Positions 47,774 to 59,111 of a DNA stretch of 64,000 nucleotides are shown in pieces (within the stretch, counting starts at the first letter, position 1; every line of letters begins with the position of its first letter). Made by a program: the position numbers and the translations under genes. The notes under the pieces were generated by a model that worked only from the letters and a program-made list of their open reading frames with translations, was not told the DNA's origin and made no database searches. The stretch spans positions 930,001 to 994,000 of the forward strand of contig NC_092310.1 in assembly GCF_036785885.1 (NCBI RefSeq). Direction: 5' to 3'. The stretch comes from Coffea arabica (lineage: Eukaryota; Streptophyta; Magnoliopsida; Gentianales; Rubiaceae).

Positions 47774-48295
47774 TGTTGAGTCGCAATTCTTCAGCCGCAA
47801 TCCTTGACTGTGGCAGAATTTCCTCATCCCACATCGCCTGAAGCAGAAGGAAAGCCTCCCAAATACAACTATAAATAGGGGGCTCATATGAAGGTTTCAA
47901 TTGCACCACTCAAGAGAGTAATATGGGCTATTAGCTTCTTGAGTCATTTAGCCCATTCAGTTAAATATTTTAGGCTCTCTTGTTATGAGTTTAGGAATAT
48001 TTTCTAAACTCTTTTATAAGTGCCTATTGGTCTAGGAACCACTTTTCTACGATCTTTTGTATTTTTTCTTCATAGTAGAAATATTGCTCCTCCCTCGCCC
48101 GTGGACGTAGGTCAATTTGACCGAACCACGTAAATCTTCTGTGTCTTTTATTTGCTTTGTTATCTGTCTTTATATGGTCGGTTTTACCGCCTAATTATTA
48201 TATGGCTGGTATCTACCGCCTATCTATTATATGGTCGGTTATACCACCTACTTTGTGCTAACTTGAGTTTGTCTATTCCTGACCCGGTCCTAACA
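47774..48295 (+). repeat. Duplicated copia 3' LTR
   Basis: 522 bp; it differs from 11563-12084 at about one position (within the TTAG-TTCTTGAG segment), where it carries the same base as the 5' LTR. Copy 1 therefore holds the newer mutation. Confidence 0.93.
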
Positions 48296-49482
48296 AAATA
48301 AACTAATTCACGGGTTATGATAGAGAACATAAAAGCTAATTGGCAGTTTATATGCTAAACTGAATTCGAACTGCAAAAAAAGAAAAAAAAAAAGACATCT
48401 GCTGCGTTTGGTCAAAATTTGCTTAACGATCAAGGAAGTATGGGACGGTAAAGAAGAAAACAAAATAGCTTTGGATTGAAAATTCTAGCGTTTAATACTA
48501 ACAATGGCACTGGCTTGTATCTACTTTTATGCGTACCCTAAAGACTTCTACTCTTATACAAGAGCGGCAAAAGACCTCTACTCTTATATTAAAAAAACAG
48601 GACTCTCAAAGGCAGCTTTTCGATGACAAGCACATGAGAAGTAGATTTCCTTGAGCAGCCTCTGGATTGTGCTTGTGGTGGTGCTGGTGCTTTTGACATT
48701 CTGGGCTACAATGGTGATGGACTAGGCGATGTTGAAGAATATATTATACTGGAAAGAAATTCACAAAATATGGGTGCAGAACTCCTCAAGGGTGTAAATA
48801 TTATATTTATATCACCCCTGCTCTTACAATATAATTTCTTCTTCCCTATGCTTTCATACATTGACTACTTAACAAATGTAGATATATTTGCTTATAAAAC
48901 TTCGATCAGTAGTTTACTTCTTCCCGCACATTCATCAATGTTTTATGATCACCAGCCTCAAATGGTTATATGAGTTAAACTTTCTAAAATATTTAACACC
49001 AGCACAACTATGCATTGAAATGATAATATATTCGAGAGTCTTGGAAGGTGCAACCTAGCCCAATTATTACTACTGATCAGCAAGCTCAACAGTCAAGACT
49101 TCTTCCATTCTTTTGTTCCTAGATAATTTTTACCTACTTTCCTTCAATGACCTCTCACACCAATCATTCCTCCCTTCATCATCTCACCATTAATCTCTCA
49201 AATTCTTCCAATAAAGTTCAGTTTTGTGCCTAAACCATATGCGCAGGTTTGATTTCTTAATCTAAAATAGTTTTTGTTTTTATTATTTCTGCAATTTACT
49301 AATGTTCTAGGTTAAGATTTTAAATCCAATATTGTATTTGCTTTGATTTTGCAGTTCTTATACTTTCAAAGGCAAGTACTTACTTTCTTCATCTTTTTCT
49401 TTTATTTTCTTTCTTTTGATTTCTTTTTCTTTTTCTCCAACCTTATTCTTCGCATTTTTAGCCGCAGCTTGAGTCATGCCAT

Positions 49483-49486
<4 letters not shown>

Positions 49487-49519
<33 letters not shown>
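49487..49519 (+). repeat. (CT)n microsatellite, expanded copy
   Basis: 33 bp against 23 bp at 13282-13304. Confidence 0.95.
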
Positions 49520-49521
<2 letters not shown>

Positions 49522-51529
49522 TTTTTCCTTTTTCAGTCTTATCAGCATTGTTTACCATAGCATTTGGTTGAACAATTAGTAGCAATTTTTTTTTTCTTGA
49601 AGAAGTTTGTTTTCCAATTTCGTGGACAATATTCAATGAGATTGTTACATAGTCATATTGCGGCTTTGACTTGGGGTGGCTCCCACGAATATTAACTGAT
49701 GTGTGTGATTGTCCCTAAGCTTTTGGCTTAGTATGTCAGCACTATTGTACAAGTTATCTCTGTACCAGTTTTGGCTTTCTTTCTGCCTTATGTCTACTGG
49801 TGGATGCTGCATTTTTTCTTATCTAAAAGGATTTTTTTCCTTATATTTCGTTTTGTGATTTTATGTATTATATTTGCATTAGGGCAGTGGGAAAGAAATA
49901 TACTTTGTCTCAGGCTTGTCACATTCATATACTTTGTTCAAGAAGTCAAAATTTGTTAATTGGCTAAAAGGCTAGATCACTTCTCTGAGCACTGAATGAA
50001 GAAATATCTATTGAATTTTGTTGCTGATGCAAACGATTAATATGTACAGTTTTTGTAGAAACACCCCATCAACAACTAACCAAACAGCGCATATATGTGT
50101 GCCTCTAGGGGTGCCGTTGCTGCAAAATGGAGGTAACATGAACAAAACTAGTGAGGAATTTTAGACTAACCCAAGGGAAATCATCGAGGTCTTTAGTCAG
50201 TCAAGAATGTGGTGTCTTCTACCATAATAAAGAGACAGAAGTAAGCAAATCTAGTGGTATTTTCAATTTCGTTCTGGTAAAATAGTGACTGCTGATTAAT
50301 TTGACTTTCTGAATAGGTTTGTTCCAATTATTGTCATCTTACAAGATTTTCATTCGGTGAAGTTATCTTGATATATTAGTTTTTAGAGTTTGCCATCAAT
50401 TTAAGGTTGGATGGAAGGAGCAAAACCAGTTAAGTTGGAGCATCATGCTCCCACACATTTTGATCGGTTGACGAAACTGGCATGCTTAGGAAGAACATGA
50501 GCAACATATATACTTAGTCATATATTGAATGATAATGATGCTTGGCAAATGCTTATTTCAGAGAGTAAAGCAGGTTAAAAGAGAAGATGTTTGACATCCC
50601 ACAAGTATTTCTAGTGACTTTCATATGTAGTTCAGCTCAAAATCATTTCATTGGTCAAGCATAGTACTAATGTAGCTTAATATCTTATTCACACATTGAG
50701 TTTGATTGTAGTTTAAGCCTTTCAATATTCCCTTAACTACTGATGAATATTGTTTCTGATCAATTCTCATTTTATTTCCTGCCAACTGCCAAGTACCCTT
50801 GTCCTTGACATGTATAGCAATAGCTAGATTTTTACTACTGCTACCCTTACCCTCCTCACCTTTAACATAACTCCAAATTGCAGAGTAGCAGCAAGGTACT
50901 GGAAATGGAACAAATTCTTCACACGAAAGGAGGGGAAGATGAGGAAAGCTATGCTAAAAATTCAACATTTCAAGTAAGTGACACATATCAGAGGAAAGCT
51001 ATGCTATATATAATTCTGTGACTGATCTCTAAATGAGTTTCTACCCTTCAGAGATTAGTGTTTATGAATGTCATCCATGCACTCAATCGGAGCATTCAGG
51101 AGTTTTGTCAAGCCAACCTAGCAGAGGCAGAGTGCATAATTCAGGAGTTTTGTCAACCATGCACTCAATCGGGACCTTTGAACGAGGACTTAGAAACCCT
51201 TGCATGTGAATACATATTCTTGCAGCACATAATCTTTGAATTTCTGCCATCCCACTACATGCTTTGCTTTTGCTTTCCCAATGACTGTTACTGCTATCTT
51301 CAACATCTAGCTTCCATCATCAAATCTTCTCTTCTTCTTAACCAAATTACATTTCCAGAAGATAGATAAAGAAAAAAAATCGAAACAGGCTAACAAAAAG
51401 TTTAGCCAAATCATTACCTTCATTTTTGCATTCCGAGCACTACAGAACATAACACTTTCAGTTTTTCTACGTGGTGTTTGAGAAGCCTCCATCAATGCTA
51501 GTGCAAATTAATGAGCAAAATAACTATAA

Positions 51530-54056
51530 TTGATAACCATCTTCATCTGCGAAACCTGCCTGATGAGTGACAGTAATTTCTTCCTTTTGACATTCTCACA
51601 AAAACGACAGGGAACCATGTTGTTCTTTTTCCAACGAGATGATGTCTGCTTCCTAAATAGATTCAGGAAAAAAACACCACCATGTTAGCCACGTTGAACC
51701 ATCAAAACTTATGAAGAATGTATTACAAAAATTTCTAAAGAGCAAATATTAAGCAGAATTACATCGATTCAGCCATGAAAAACGCATACTAAATTCACAG
51801 CATAGCTTTTGTATGTGATTGATTTGAAGTTAAGGCAACAGCAACAGAAACATTGTAGGCCTTCAAATTTAATCCACTGAGACTACATACCTCTTCATTT
51901 ACTCTGTCACATATTGCTTTCTAGAAGATTGATCTTCACTCCTTAAGAGAACAATTGTCTACCACATCACCATCCATACATTTTTGCTTGGAAATCACTG
52001 CTTTTTACATGTTCCAGCATAGCCCATGAGACATTTGTCTAAAATGCTAAAATAGATATTTCTATAAATATTTTATCATGAGCAAGTCCTTATGCAAGTA
52101 CGATGGAAAAATCACCAATCTACTAGATAACCAAAAATGAAAGGCTAAAAAACAGAGCATTAACAAACCCAGAAGGAAGTAATGGCAGCAAAAGTCAATC
52201 AAATTTGCATAAATTGTCCTTGTGATTCTTTCTGAAAAGAAAGTCATGATCAAAGCAAAATGTTTAACTAAAAGTTAAAGGAGGAGTAAGATGATAATCT
52301 TTCCTCTCTTTCTAAAATGACGTTCTAAACTGGAGTTTGGCAAACTAATCTGAAGAACAAAAATGCAAAATTTATATTCATGTACTAGCATTCATAAATT
52401 CTCTTATTAACTTCTTTTAGCCGACTGATTTCTCCTGACCGACTAAAATCTTTGGGCCAAACAAAAATCAGAAAAGGATAGCTGTTTTCAGAAAGAAATA
52501 GGTAAAAATTCTGAAGAGTAATTTATCAACTTCCATTGAATGAGCATGCTGAAACATGCTTATTTAACCTAATGTTGGAGCACCTCCAATTAGGTGAAAC
52601 CATATTGGAGAGCTTCATGTGAAACATTTATCATTGATCCCCCACCGTCATTAGTCTTCTGAAATGTTACATATTCCAAGGGAGTTTCTTAGCTAAAACA
52701 TAACAGATAGAATGCTACAATAACAAAACCTGTTTATTGATCATTCAAACTGCAATTTTTTGGATTGTGACTATTTATCTTGAAGTAGACATGTCAAAAT
52801 AATTTAGTTAGCTAAGAACCACGAAGGTACTCAGGGCACGTTATTTTACTAAAACAAATTCAATGCTGGGCTTGATACCTGGAATGACTAACTATTGGCA
52901 CAGTTGTACCATGAGTCCCTCTTGTTCAAGTGGAAACGTATAACCTATTGTCCAATTGACAAAGGCCTTTCAAGATCAGGCGAGAACCTTTAAATGAGGT
53001 TCTTGCATCTGCAATTGCAGCACCAAATCTTTTAACTGTTTCCACCCAAATGAATGATTGACACTGCAATCACATGCTTCATTTATGTCGTCCAAATGAT
53101 CGTCAATGCTGTCTACAATGTCTAACTTCTTTCCATCAAATCTTCTCACCTCTGGAACTAAAGTATTAGCACGTCCAGTTTTCTTCAAGCAAGTCTTGTA
53201 CCTTGATAGCTCTTCTCTAATTCTTCTCAATCCATACTACTTTCTACCTTGATAGCCTGGCACAAGCCACTCTGTTTTCAGCATGCTACAATGAGAAAAG
53301 GTTCAATATTTGATTTATTTTGTTAAATACTTCCAGAAAAGAGATTAAAAAAAAAAAGAAAAGCCATTGAAATAGGCCAATAGACATGCAGTCAACATTT
53401 TTTACCTTCATTTCAACATTCTGAGCAATATATGGCATTCTGGTGGGAAAAATCACAGATAACTACCTTCCATTTTCAAAAACTGACTGATAAGTGAAAA
53501 TAACTCCTCCCTCTTGACATTCTCATAAAAACAACACGGGAACCTTGGTGTTCTTTGTCCAAAGAGCATAATCTCTGCTTCCTAAACAAATTCTGGAAAA
53601 AAAAATAACAATATTACATCACAGTTCTGTTTCAGTTATGGCATTGTGTAGAAACATGAGCCACAGAAAGGTTTGGTCTGGTGACTAATGCAACAATTTA
53701 TCACTCAAAATCCTAAGGAGCAAAAATTAAGCCAAATTCCATCGATTAAGCCATAAAGAACACTTACTAGTGCAGATACCACCCTACATTTAGGCACAAT
53801 TACATGACTTAAACAAACTTGGACCAATTCCCCTGTACTTCTAGTAAGTTGGGTGGAGTCATTTCCAAACCACATACCTCCTCATCTTTCTTCAAAAATG
53901 ATTGGAAACCACAGCCTGATGTTGCAGTTGGAGAATGTGAAAAGTGCAATAAGATGCTTTAGAGGTTCCAGGCTGACTTTGCCTTGAGCACACTTTTGAG
54001 CCTTTTGCAATGTTTTCGGCACTATCACTGCTTGCTGCTTCACTGACGCTTGTGGC
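51530..54056 (-). pseudogene. Decayed multi-exon gene of unknown function, copy 2
   Basis: Carries the same minus-strand exon-like blocks as 15250-17203: the block starting at 54056 (SVSEAASSDSAENIAKG), the block at about 53470-53583 whose frame is better kept here (FYENVKREELFSLISQF), and the SRYKTCLKKTGRANTLV / DINEACDCSVNHSFGW block near 52990-53230. The TGA seen in copy 1 is shared. Copy 2 has an extra 630 bp (about 52250-52885) within an intron-like region. The function is unknown. Confidence 0.4.
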
Positions 54057-54275
54057 CTACAACGCCATAATAGTATTTGAACTTTAAAATTTTTAAAAGA
54101 TGATAAGAATTTATAGTTTTAGCAGCAGCCTAGTTCCTCTGCAAACAATTTCAACTTGATCGACATTGAGCTAATTTTTGGCAATCATAATGCAGAGTCT
54201 TACAGAGAGATAACAGTGAATATTAAGAACATATCCATCTATTAAATGCCAGCGGTAGAAACAAAAATTGTAATG

Positions 54276-54938
54276 TTCAAGCGCGTCAATTCTTAGTGTT
54301 TGCAGACTATAAAGTTCGCAAAGAGATTCTGGCAAAGTTCTAATCCTAGAACCTGAAATGTCAAGTGTAAATGTATTAGTTTGCCAATGGAGGTCGGCAA
54401 TTCTTTGACATCTGCTCCAAGCAATTTTAGGACATGCAAGTATTTGAACTTTGATAACATATCATCAGCTATGGCTCCCTCCAGAAATAATGTGTGAAGT
54501 GATGCTGATGATTTTTCATTGATGGTTTCCACCATTCTTTCGGATGAGTATACGGCAAGGTAACGGTCCTGATTGCTGCTGTTACTATTTAAAATTGATT
54601 TTGCAAAATCATGCACAAGATCATGCATTTTATACCATGTTCTCCTCTCCTCTTTTACTTCTTCCAATAAGGAAGTTTGCAGCAAAATTCTCAAATACTC
54701 ATATCCTATTTTCTCCATCATTCTTTCATTTTGGAAATCCGGTTGAAGAAATCCTTCAGCCATCCAAAGCTGAACTAGTGGATCTTGTTCCAATTTAGTA
54801 TCTTGGTGAAAAATTGAGCAGTATGCAAAACATTTCTTAACCGGTGCAGGTGACAGATGATCAAAACTCACCTTAACTATTTGCTCGATCCCACCTTGAT
54901 TGCCATTCAAGAGACTCTCCTCCAAAATAGATTGCCAC
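54276..54938 (-). pseudogene. Truncated CNL fragment (end of NB-ARC to first LRRs)
   Basis: Corresponds to 20354-21010 of CNL gene 1. It keeps part of NB-ARC (CFAYCSIFHQD, an intact YKMHDLVHDFA) and the first LRR segment. A 4-bp deletion near 54364 shifts the frame after IGKLIHLHL, leaving a 210-codon frame (54293-54925). The C-terminal LRRs are lost by a junction at 54278 to downstream flank DNA, and the N-terminal half is lost at 54938, where the fragment abuts the 3' end of CNL gene 2. It has no promoter and is non-functional as an NLR. Confidence 0.92.
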
Positions 54939-57900
54939 TGTCTGGAATAAGAACAATAATATCACGCTTTGGAATATTAGAGATCTTGGGCCACTCGGAG
55001 CCGCTTTCAGGAGTGCATCTTCGTTCTAATAGAGGACAAAAACGAATTTCCAGACGTCTTAATTTGAGGCGTTCCATGGCATCTACGGAGGGTAAATATT
55101 CAAGCTTTTGGCAATCCCACAGGGTTAGCTCATCAAGAGACGCAAGGTTCCCAAGCCAATCTGGTAAGGCTTCGATTGCTCCGAAGTCAATTAGATATAG
55201 TGATGTGATGGTACTCAAGCATTGAAGCTGATGTGGCAGAGATTTCGTGTCACGCATTCCACGTAAAGTCACGCTCTGGAGTGTCGATGAAGATGCTAAT
55301 CCAGCCCAATCAAATTCGATTACTAAGTAATCTGAGAAGGGACCAATCTCCACTTTCCTTAAGCTGGTAAGATAGCCAAATCCACTGGGCATCTCGGCAA
55401 TCCAGTTGGGACACCACTGTAACGAGAAGCTCTCGAGAGAAGGGGTTCGTCGCAAATCAAAGGGAAAGGAGACCAGACTGGGGCAATCGAACAATTTCAG
55501 CTTTCGGAGAGACGTACACGACTCGAACATCTCCGCTGGTAATCTTGTCAATGCATGGCACCCCCTGACAGAAAATCGCTCAAGAGACTTAAGGAGGCTT
55601 TTCTGTCCAAATGAATTTTTAGGATTTGGATATCCAAATGAATCAATTCTCGGGCAACCCTCTATCTCCAAGTGCTCTAAAGCTTGAAATTGATAAAGAT
55701 CTTCTGGCAACTCCCGCAAATTGTCACAATGATGGACTTCCAATCTCTTAAGACAAGCGGTGCAACTCATTCCTCTTAATGTTGTTATATTTTTGGCAAA
55801 CATCAATTTTACATGCTGAAGAGTTGGAAAAAGGCAGAGTCGCTCAAGCATGTCAGTGGGTAGACTGTCACAGCCAATAATATGCAAGCTGCTCTCTGGT
55901 TGTCTCACTAATTTTAGAGACTCGATGCATTGACGACTACCATCCCTTAATTCAAGGGACGAGAGATTGGCTATAGTGCTCAAAACCCTTTCTGCCAGCA
56001 AAACATGGCAATTTTTTTTAATTTTCAATACATCAAGACTTGGGAAATGACTTGGAGTTGGAATAGCGGTCAGTTGGGGGCAATCACTAATAGACAACTT
56101 TTCAAGCACGGGAAACACATCCATCACATGTACTTCACCTGCGGTTGACATCATTTTGGGTGCGTCCTTCCACTCTTCCAAATTTTTCATGCTTTTAAGA
56201 GAGAGTTTTTTAAGAGCTGGAAAGAATGTTTGTCTGCTAATAGTGCTTGAACCTCCTGATCCGCCGTCCTCCTCAGCACTTGTACTGTAGAATGAAAGCC
56301 CAATGCTTCTTATGTTTTCCAATCTAGTCAGATAGAGGCACTTGAGGAATGGCAGCTGTCCAAGTGCAGGGAGTTTTCTGCATCTTGTGCAATCCTCCAC
56401 CCGCAACTCCACCAGTGATGTCAATGTCAAATTCATGAACCATTGTGGGAACTGATCACCCATGAACTTCAAAATTTGTAACTCTGTTAAATTTGGGTGA
56501 GGTTGGAGGCCTTCCAACACATTTTCATCACAATTATCACTTTCTCGATCCCTATTGCCCCACTCAAATACCAACCGATCCATATTTGGCTTTTTAGATA
56601 GGTTCGCTAGTTCAGCATCATCTTTGCCATTTACTAATTCAAGATTTCTGATCTCCAAGGAGCCTTTAAGATCGTGCAAGGTTCCAAGCTCTTGGATACC
56701 ACGACCTTCCTCTTGATGACCTATGTTAAAGAACTCTAACGTTTGAAGACAAGTCCATCGTCCAATCTTGGATGGCATTTGGATTTTGTGTTCTGTAAAG
56801 TAATCATGATAGTGAAGATGTCTCATGCTAATCAAATTGCTCATCTCCTTTGGAAAACCTTCTTCAAGCATGTAAATTCTCAGTGTTTGCAAACAGTAAA
56901 GTTTGCAAAGAGATTCTGGCAAAGTTGTAATCATAGAAGATGAAATGTCAAGTAAGTGTAAATGGATTAGTTTGCCAATGGAGGTCGGCAACTCTTTGGC
57001 ATCTACTCCGAACAATTTTAGGACATGCAAGTATTTGAACTTTGATAACATATCATCAGCTATGCCACCCTTCAGAAATAATGTGCGAAGTGATGCTGAT
57101 GATTTTTCATTGATGGTTTCTCTTTCGGATGAGTATACTGCAAGGTAACGGTCCTGATTGCTGCCGTTACGATTCAAAATTGATTTTGCAAAATCATGCA
57201 CAAGGTCATGCATTTTATACCATGTTCCCCACTCATCTTTTACTTCTTCCAATAAGGAAGTTTGCAGCAAAATTCTGAAATACTCACATCCTATTTTCTC
57301 CATCATTCTTTCATTTTGGGAATCCGGTTGAAGAAAGCCTTCAGCCATCCAAAGCTCAACTAGTCGATCTTGTTCCAATTCAGTATCTTGATAAAAAATT
57401 GAGCAATATGCAAAGCATTTCTTAACCGGTGCAGGTGACAGATGATCAAAACTCACCTTAAGTATTTGCTCGATCCCACCCTGATCTCCATTCAAGAGGC
57501 TCTCCTCCAAAATAGATAGCCAATCCTCTTTTCTCTTTTTAGATAACAAACCTCCAATTAACGTTGCTGCCAGAGGTAGACCATCACATCTTCTTAAAAC
57601 TTGCTTCCTTATGTCTTCTGGTACTTCTTCCCCTACATTTACCCATTTATTAATGATAGACCAGCAATCATCATTGCATAGCTTTCCTAGCTCATGGCGA
57701 GTAAAATTGATCTGCGGAAGTCCGGACAGAGTAGTTGCCACTTCTTGCAGACGAGTGGTAACAAGACACCAGCTCCCTTTCTTCGCTTCGAATGCCTTCA
57801 ATGTGGTGAAAAAGTCATCCAACAATCGTTGTTGATGATTCCACAAATCGTCAAGAACAAGCAAATATCTTTTCTCCTTAAGTTCAGTTTCAATTCCGTC

Positions 57901-58716
57901 AACTATTACTTGCCTATTATCCACTTCAGCCTTTTTTCCTGTAGACGATTCTAGAATCATTTTGAAGAGCTCCAAGATGTTAACCGGTTTAGCCACACAA
58001 ACCCAAATTTTTTTGTCAAAATGCTTCCCATTAACGTTAAACTGTGGATTGTTGAAAACGGCTTTAGCTAGAGTTGTTTTTCCTAATCCTGGCGGGCCGG
58101 TTATGGAAATAACTGAAATAACACTTTCAGATTCGGTCAACAACTTCTTAACTATTTTTGATTCATCCTCGTCTCTTCCTAGGATATCACTTCGAACAAT
58201 CTTAGAGTCGGTCTGTCGGCTTGTTGTGGATCCAGCAGCAATAGTAGCGAATGCTTCTTCAACTGGGCGCTTGTAGGCCAGTCCCAAACCTTCTGCATCC
58301 CGATGGATCCTTTCAAGGTTCGTGTTGATCTCCCTGATCATTGAACCCAACCTCCAACGAAAACCAATTTTATTAAAGAATGAAAAGCAGAAGAATACCT
58401 TCTTTTTCGTGAGTTGATTTTGATACTTCACCTTCCGACGAAGATTTTCATAGTTGAGCTCGACCAGCACATTGTCAGCTTTGAAAACCTCTTCTTCCAG
58501 CTGCTTGAGCCACTTTTGCACCCCAACAAGCTTCGGATCATGGCTATGCATTTCCTCATCAGTACCGGCCAAGAAGCCTCGGATCATTTCAGCAGATTTG
58601 TTGAGTCTCTCCAGCTCCGTTGGGAATTCACGAACCAGATTAACATGATCAGCGGCAAGGGAAACAACCGTCTGCAATGCAACCTGAATAGTAGCACTAA
58701 CAGCAGCATCAGCCAT
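54907..58716 (-). CDS. CC-NBS-LRR (CNL) disease-resistance protein, RGA-like, gene 2
   Basis: Single exon of 1269 codons from the MADAAVS start at 58716; the frame is open 30 codons further upstream but is unlike gene 1 there. The coiled coil (1-150) is almost identical to gene 1, with the EDVID-like motif reading ADNVLVEL. P-loop GPPGLGKTT (207-215), kinase-2 YLLVLDDLW (284-292), GLPLAA (379-384), RNBS-D CFAYCSIF and MHD (YKMHDLVHDFA, 500-510) are intact. The LRR region has a Gly/Ser-rich insertion (EEDGGSGGSS) that gene 1 lacks. The C terminus is atypical: after KISNIP it reads KRDIIVLIPDSG and then NLFWRRVS, whose last codons lie in the neighbouring NLR fragment in another frame. The stop is therefore borrowed from the fragment. 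Probably functional, since only the extreme tail changes. Confidence 0.94.
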   Translation of the reverse strand: MADAAVSATIQVALQTVVSLAADHVNLVREFPTELERLNKSAEMIRGFLAGTDEEMHSHDPKLVGVQKWLKQLEEEVFKADNVLVELNYENLRRKVKYQNQLTKKKVFFCFSFFNKIGFRWRLGSMIREINTNLERIHRDAEGLGLAYKRPVEEAFATIAAGSTTSRQTDSKIVRSDILGRDEDESKIVKKLLTESESVISVISITGPPGLGKTTLAKAVFNNPQFNVNGKHFDKKIWVCVAKPVNILELFKMILESSTGKKAEVDNRQVIVDGIETELKEKRYLLVLDDLWNHQQRLLDDFFTTLKAFEAKKGSWCLVTTRLQEVATTLSGLPQINFTRHELGKLCNDDCWSIINKWVNVGEEVPEDIRKQVLRRCDGLPLAATLIGGLLSKKRKEDWLSILEESLLNGDQGGIEQILKVSFDHLSPAPVKKCFAYCSIFYQDTELEQDRLVELWMAEGFLQPDSQNERMMEKIGCEYFRILLQTSLLEEVKDEWGTWYKMHDLVHDFAKSILNRNGSNQDRYLAVYSSERETINEKSSASLRTLFLKGGIADDMLSKFKYLHVLKLFGVDAKELPTSIGKLIHLHLLDISSSMITTLPESLCKLYCLQTLRIYMLEEGFPKEMSNLISMRHLHYHDYFTEHKIQMPSKIGRWTCLQTLEFFNIGHQEEGRGIQELGTLHDLKGSLEIRNLELVNGKDDAELANLSKKPNMDRLVFEWGNRDRESDNCDENVLEGLQPHPNLTELQILKFMGDQFPQWFMNLTLTSLVELRVEDCTRCRKLPALGQLPFLKCLYLTRLENIRSIGLSFYSTSAEEDGGSGGSSTISRQTFFPALKKLSLKSMKNLEEWKDAPKMMSTAGEVHVMDVFPVLEKLSISDCPQLTAIPTPSHFPSLDVLKIKKNCHVLLAERVLSTIANLSSLELRDGSRQCIESLKLVRQPESSLHIIGCDSLPTDMLERLCLFPTLQHVKLMFAKNITTLRGMSCTACLKRLEVHHCDNLRELPEDLYQFQALEHLEIEGCPRIDSFGYPNPKNSFGQKSLLKSLERFSVRGCHALTRLPAEMFESCTSLRKLKLFDCPSLVSFPFDLRRTPSLESFSLQWCPNWIAEMPSGFGYLTSLRKVEIGPFSDYLVIEFDWAGLASSSTLQSVTLRGMRDTKSLPHQLQCLSTITSLYLIDFGAIEALPDWLGNLASLDELTLWDCQKLEYLPSVDAMERLKLRRLEIRFCPLLERRCTPESGSEWPKISNIPKRDIIVLIPDSGNLFWRRVS

Positions 58717-59111
58717 TTTTTCTCGCTTGGGATTGAAAGTGTTCTGCAATGGTGATGGGGGGATGCTTTCGGCGATGAGACAAGGAAGGAAGGATGAAAT
58801 TCGCAAGCTAGCCTATCAGAGGGAATGAAATTCGCAAGCCGGGCTCCACTGCACGCTCTAAAGACACAGCTTTAGACTCTAAGGACACAATGGCCCACAG
58901 CTACACTCTAAAGACACACTAAAGACGCAATGAAATGCTTTTAGTAGGACGGATCACAGCCTCTGTTATCAAAGGAAGTTGCCGACAATTGCATGTGTGA
59001 GCCAGCCTGCAACTTGATTCTTCGGTCACATCTCTTATTGGCTGAAACAGCAGGCTCTCTGATTCCTCCTTATCACTAATATAAAATTGGCTTTAACGCG
59101 TGACTCATCAT
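58717..59111 (-). promoter_or_regulatory. Upstream flank of CNL gene 2
   Basis: Expected promoter and 5' UTR. It holds a short motif, CTCTAAAGACAC or close variants, several times between 58855 and 58930. It is unlike the flank of gene 1 at 22203-22415 and partly resembles 38530-38700. No clear TATA box is assigned. Confidence 0.4.

Larger units (their letters stand above)
46767..48295 (+). mobile_element. 5'-truncated copia copy carried by the duplication
   Basis: Contains only the end of RT, RNase H, the PPT and the 3' LTR of the element at 6739-12084. It has no PBS or 5' LTR and no left target duplication. Confidence 0.95.
46767..54277. repeat. Segmental duplication, copy 2 (partner 10556-17460)
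   Basis: Begins abruptly inside copia RT at 46767 and follows copy 1 to GTAATGTT at 54271-54277. It differs from copy 1 by an extra segment at about 52250-52885, an extra 50 bp near 51385-51440 and a longer CT run. The left junction has no LTR end or target duplication, so this is a DNA-level duplication and not a new transposition. Confidence 0.95.

Noticed and set aside
46767..48295. Second independent copia insertion
   Set aside because: There is no 5' end or target duplication, and homology continues past the 3' LTR into the same flank as copy 1, so it came with the segmental duplication.
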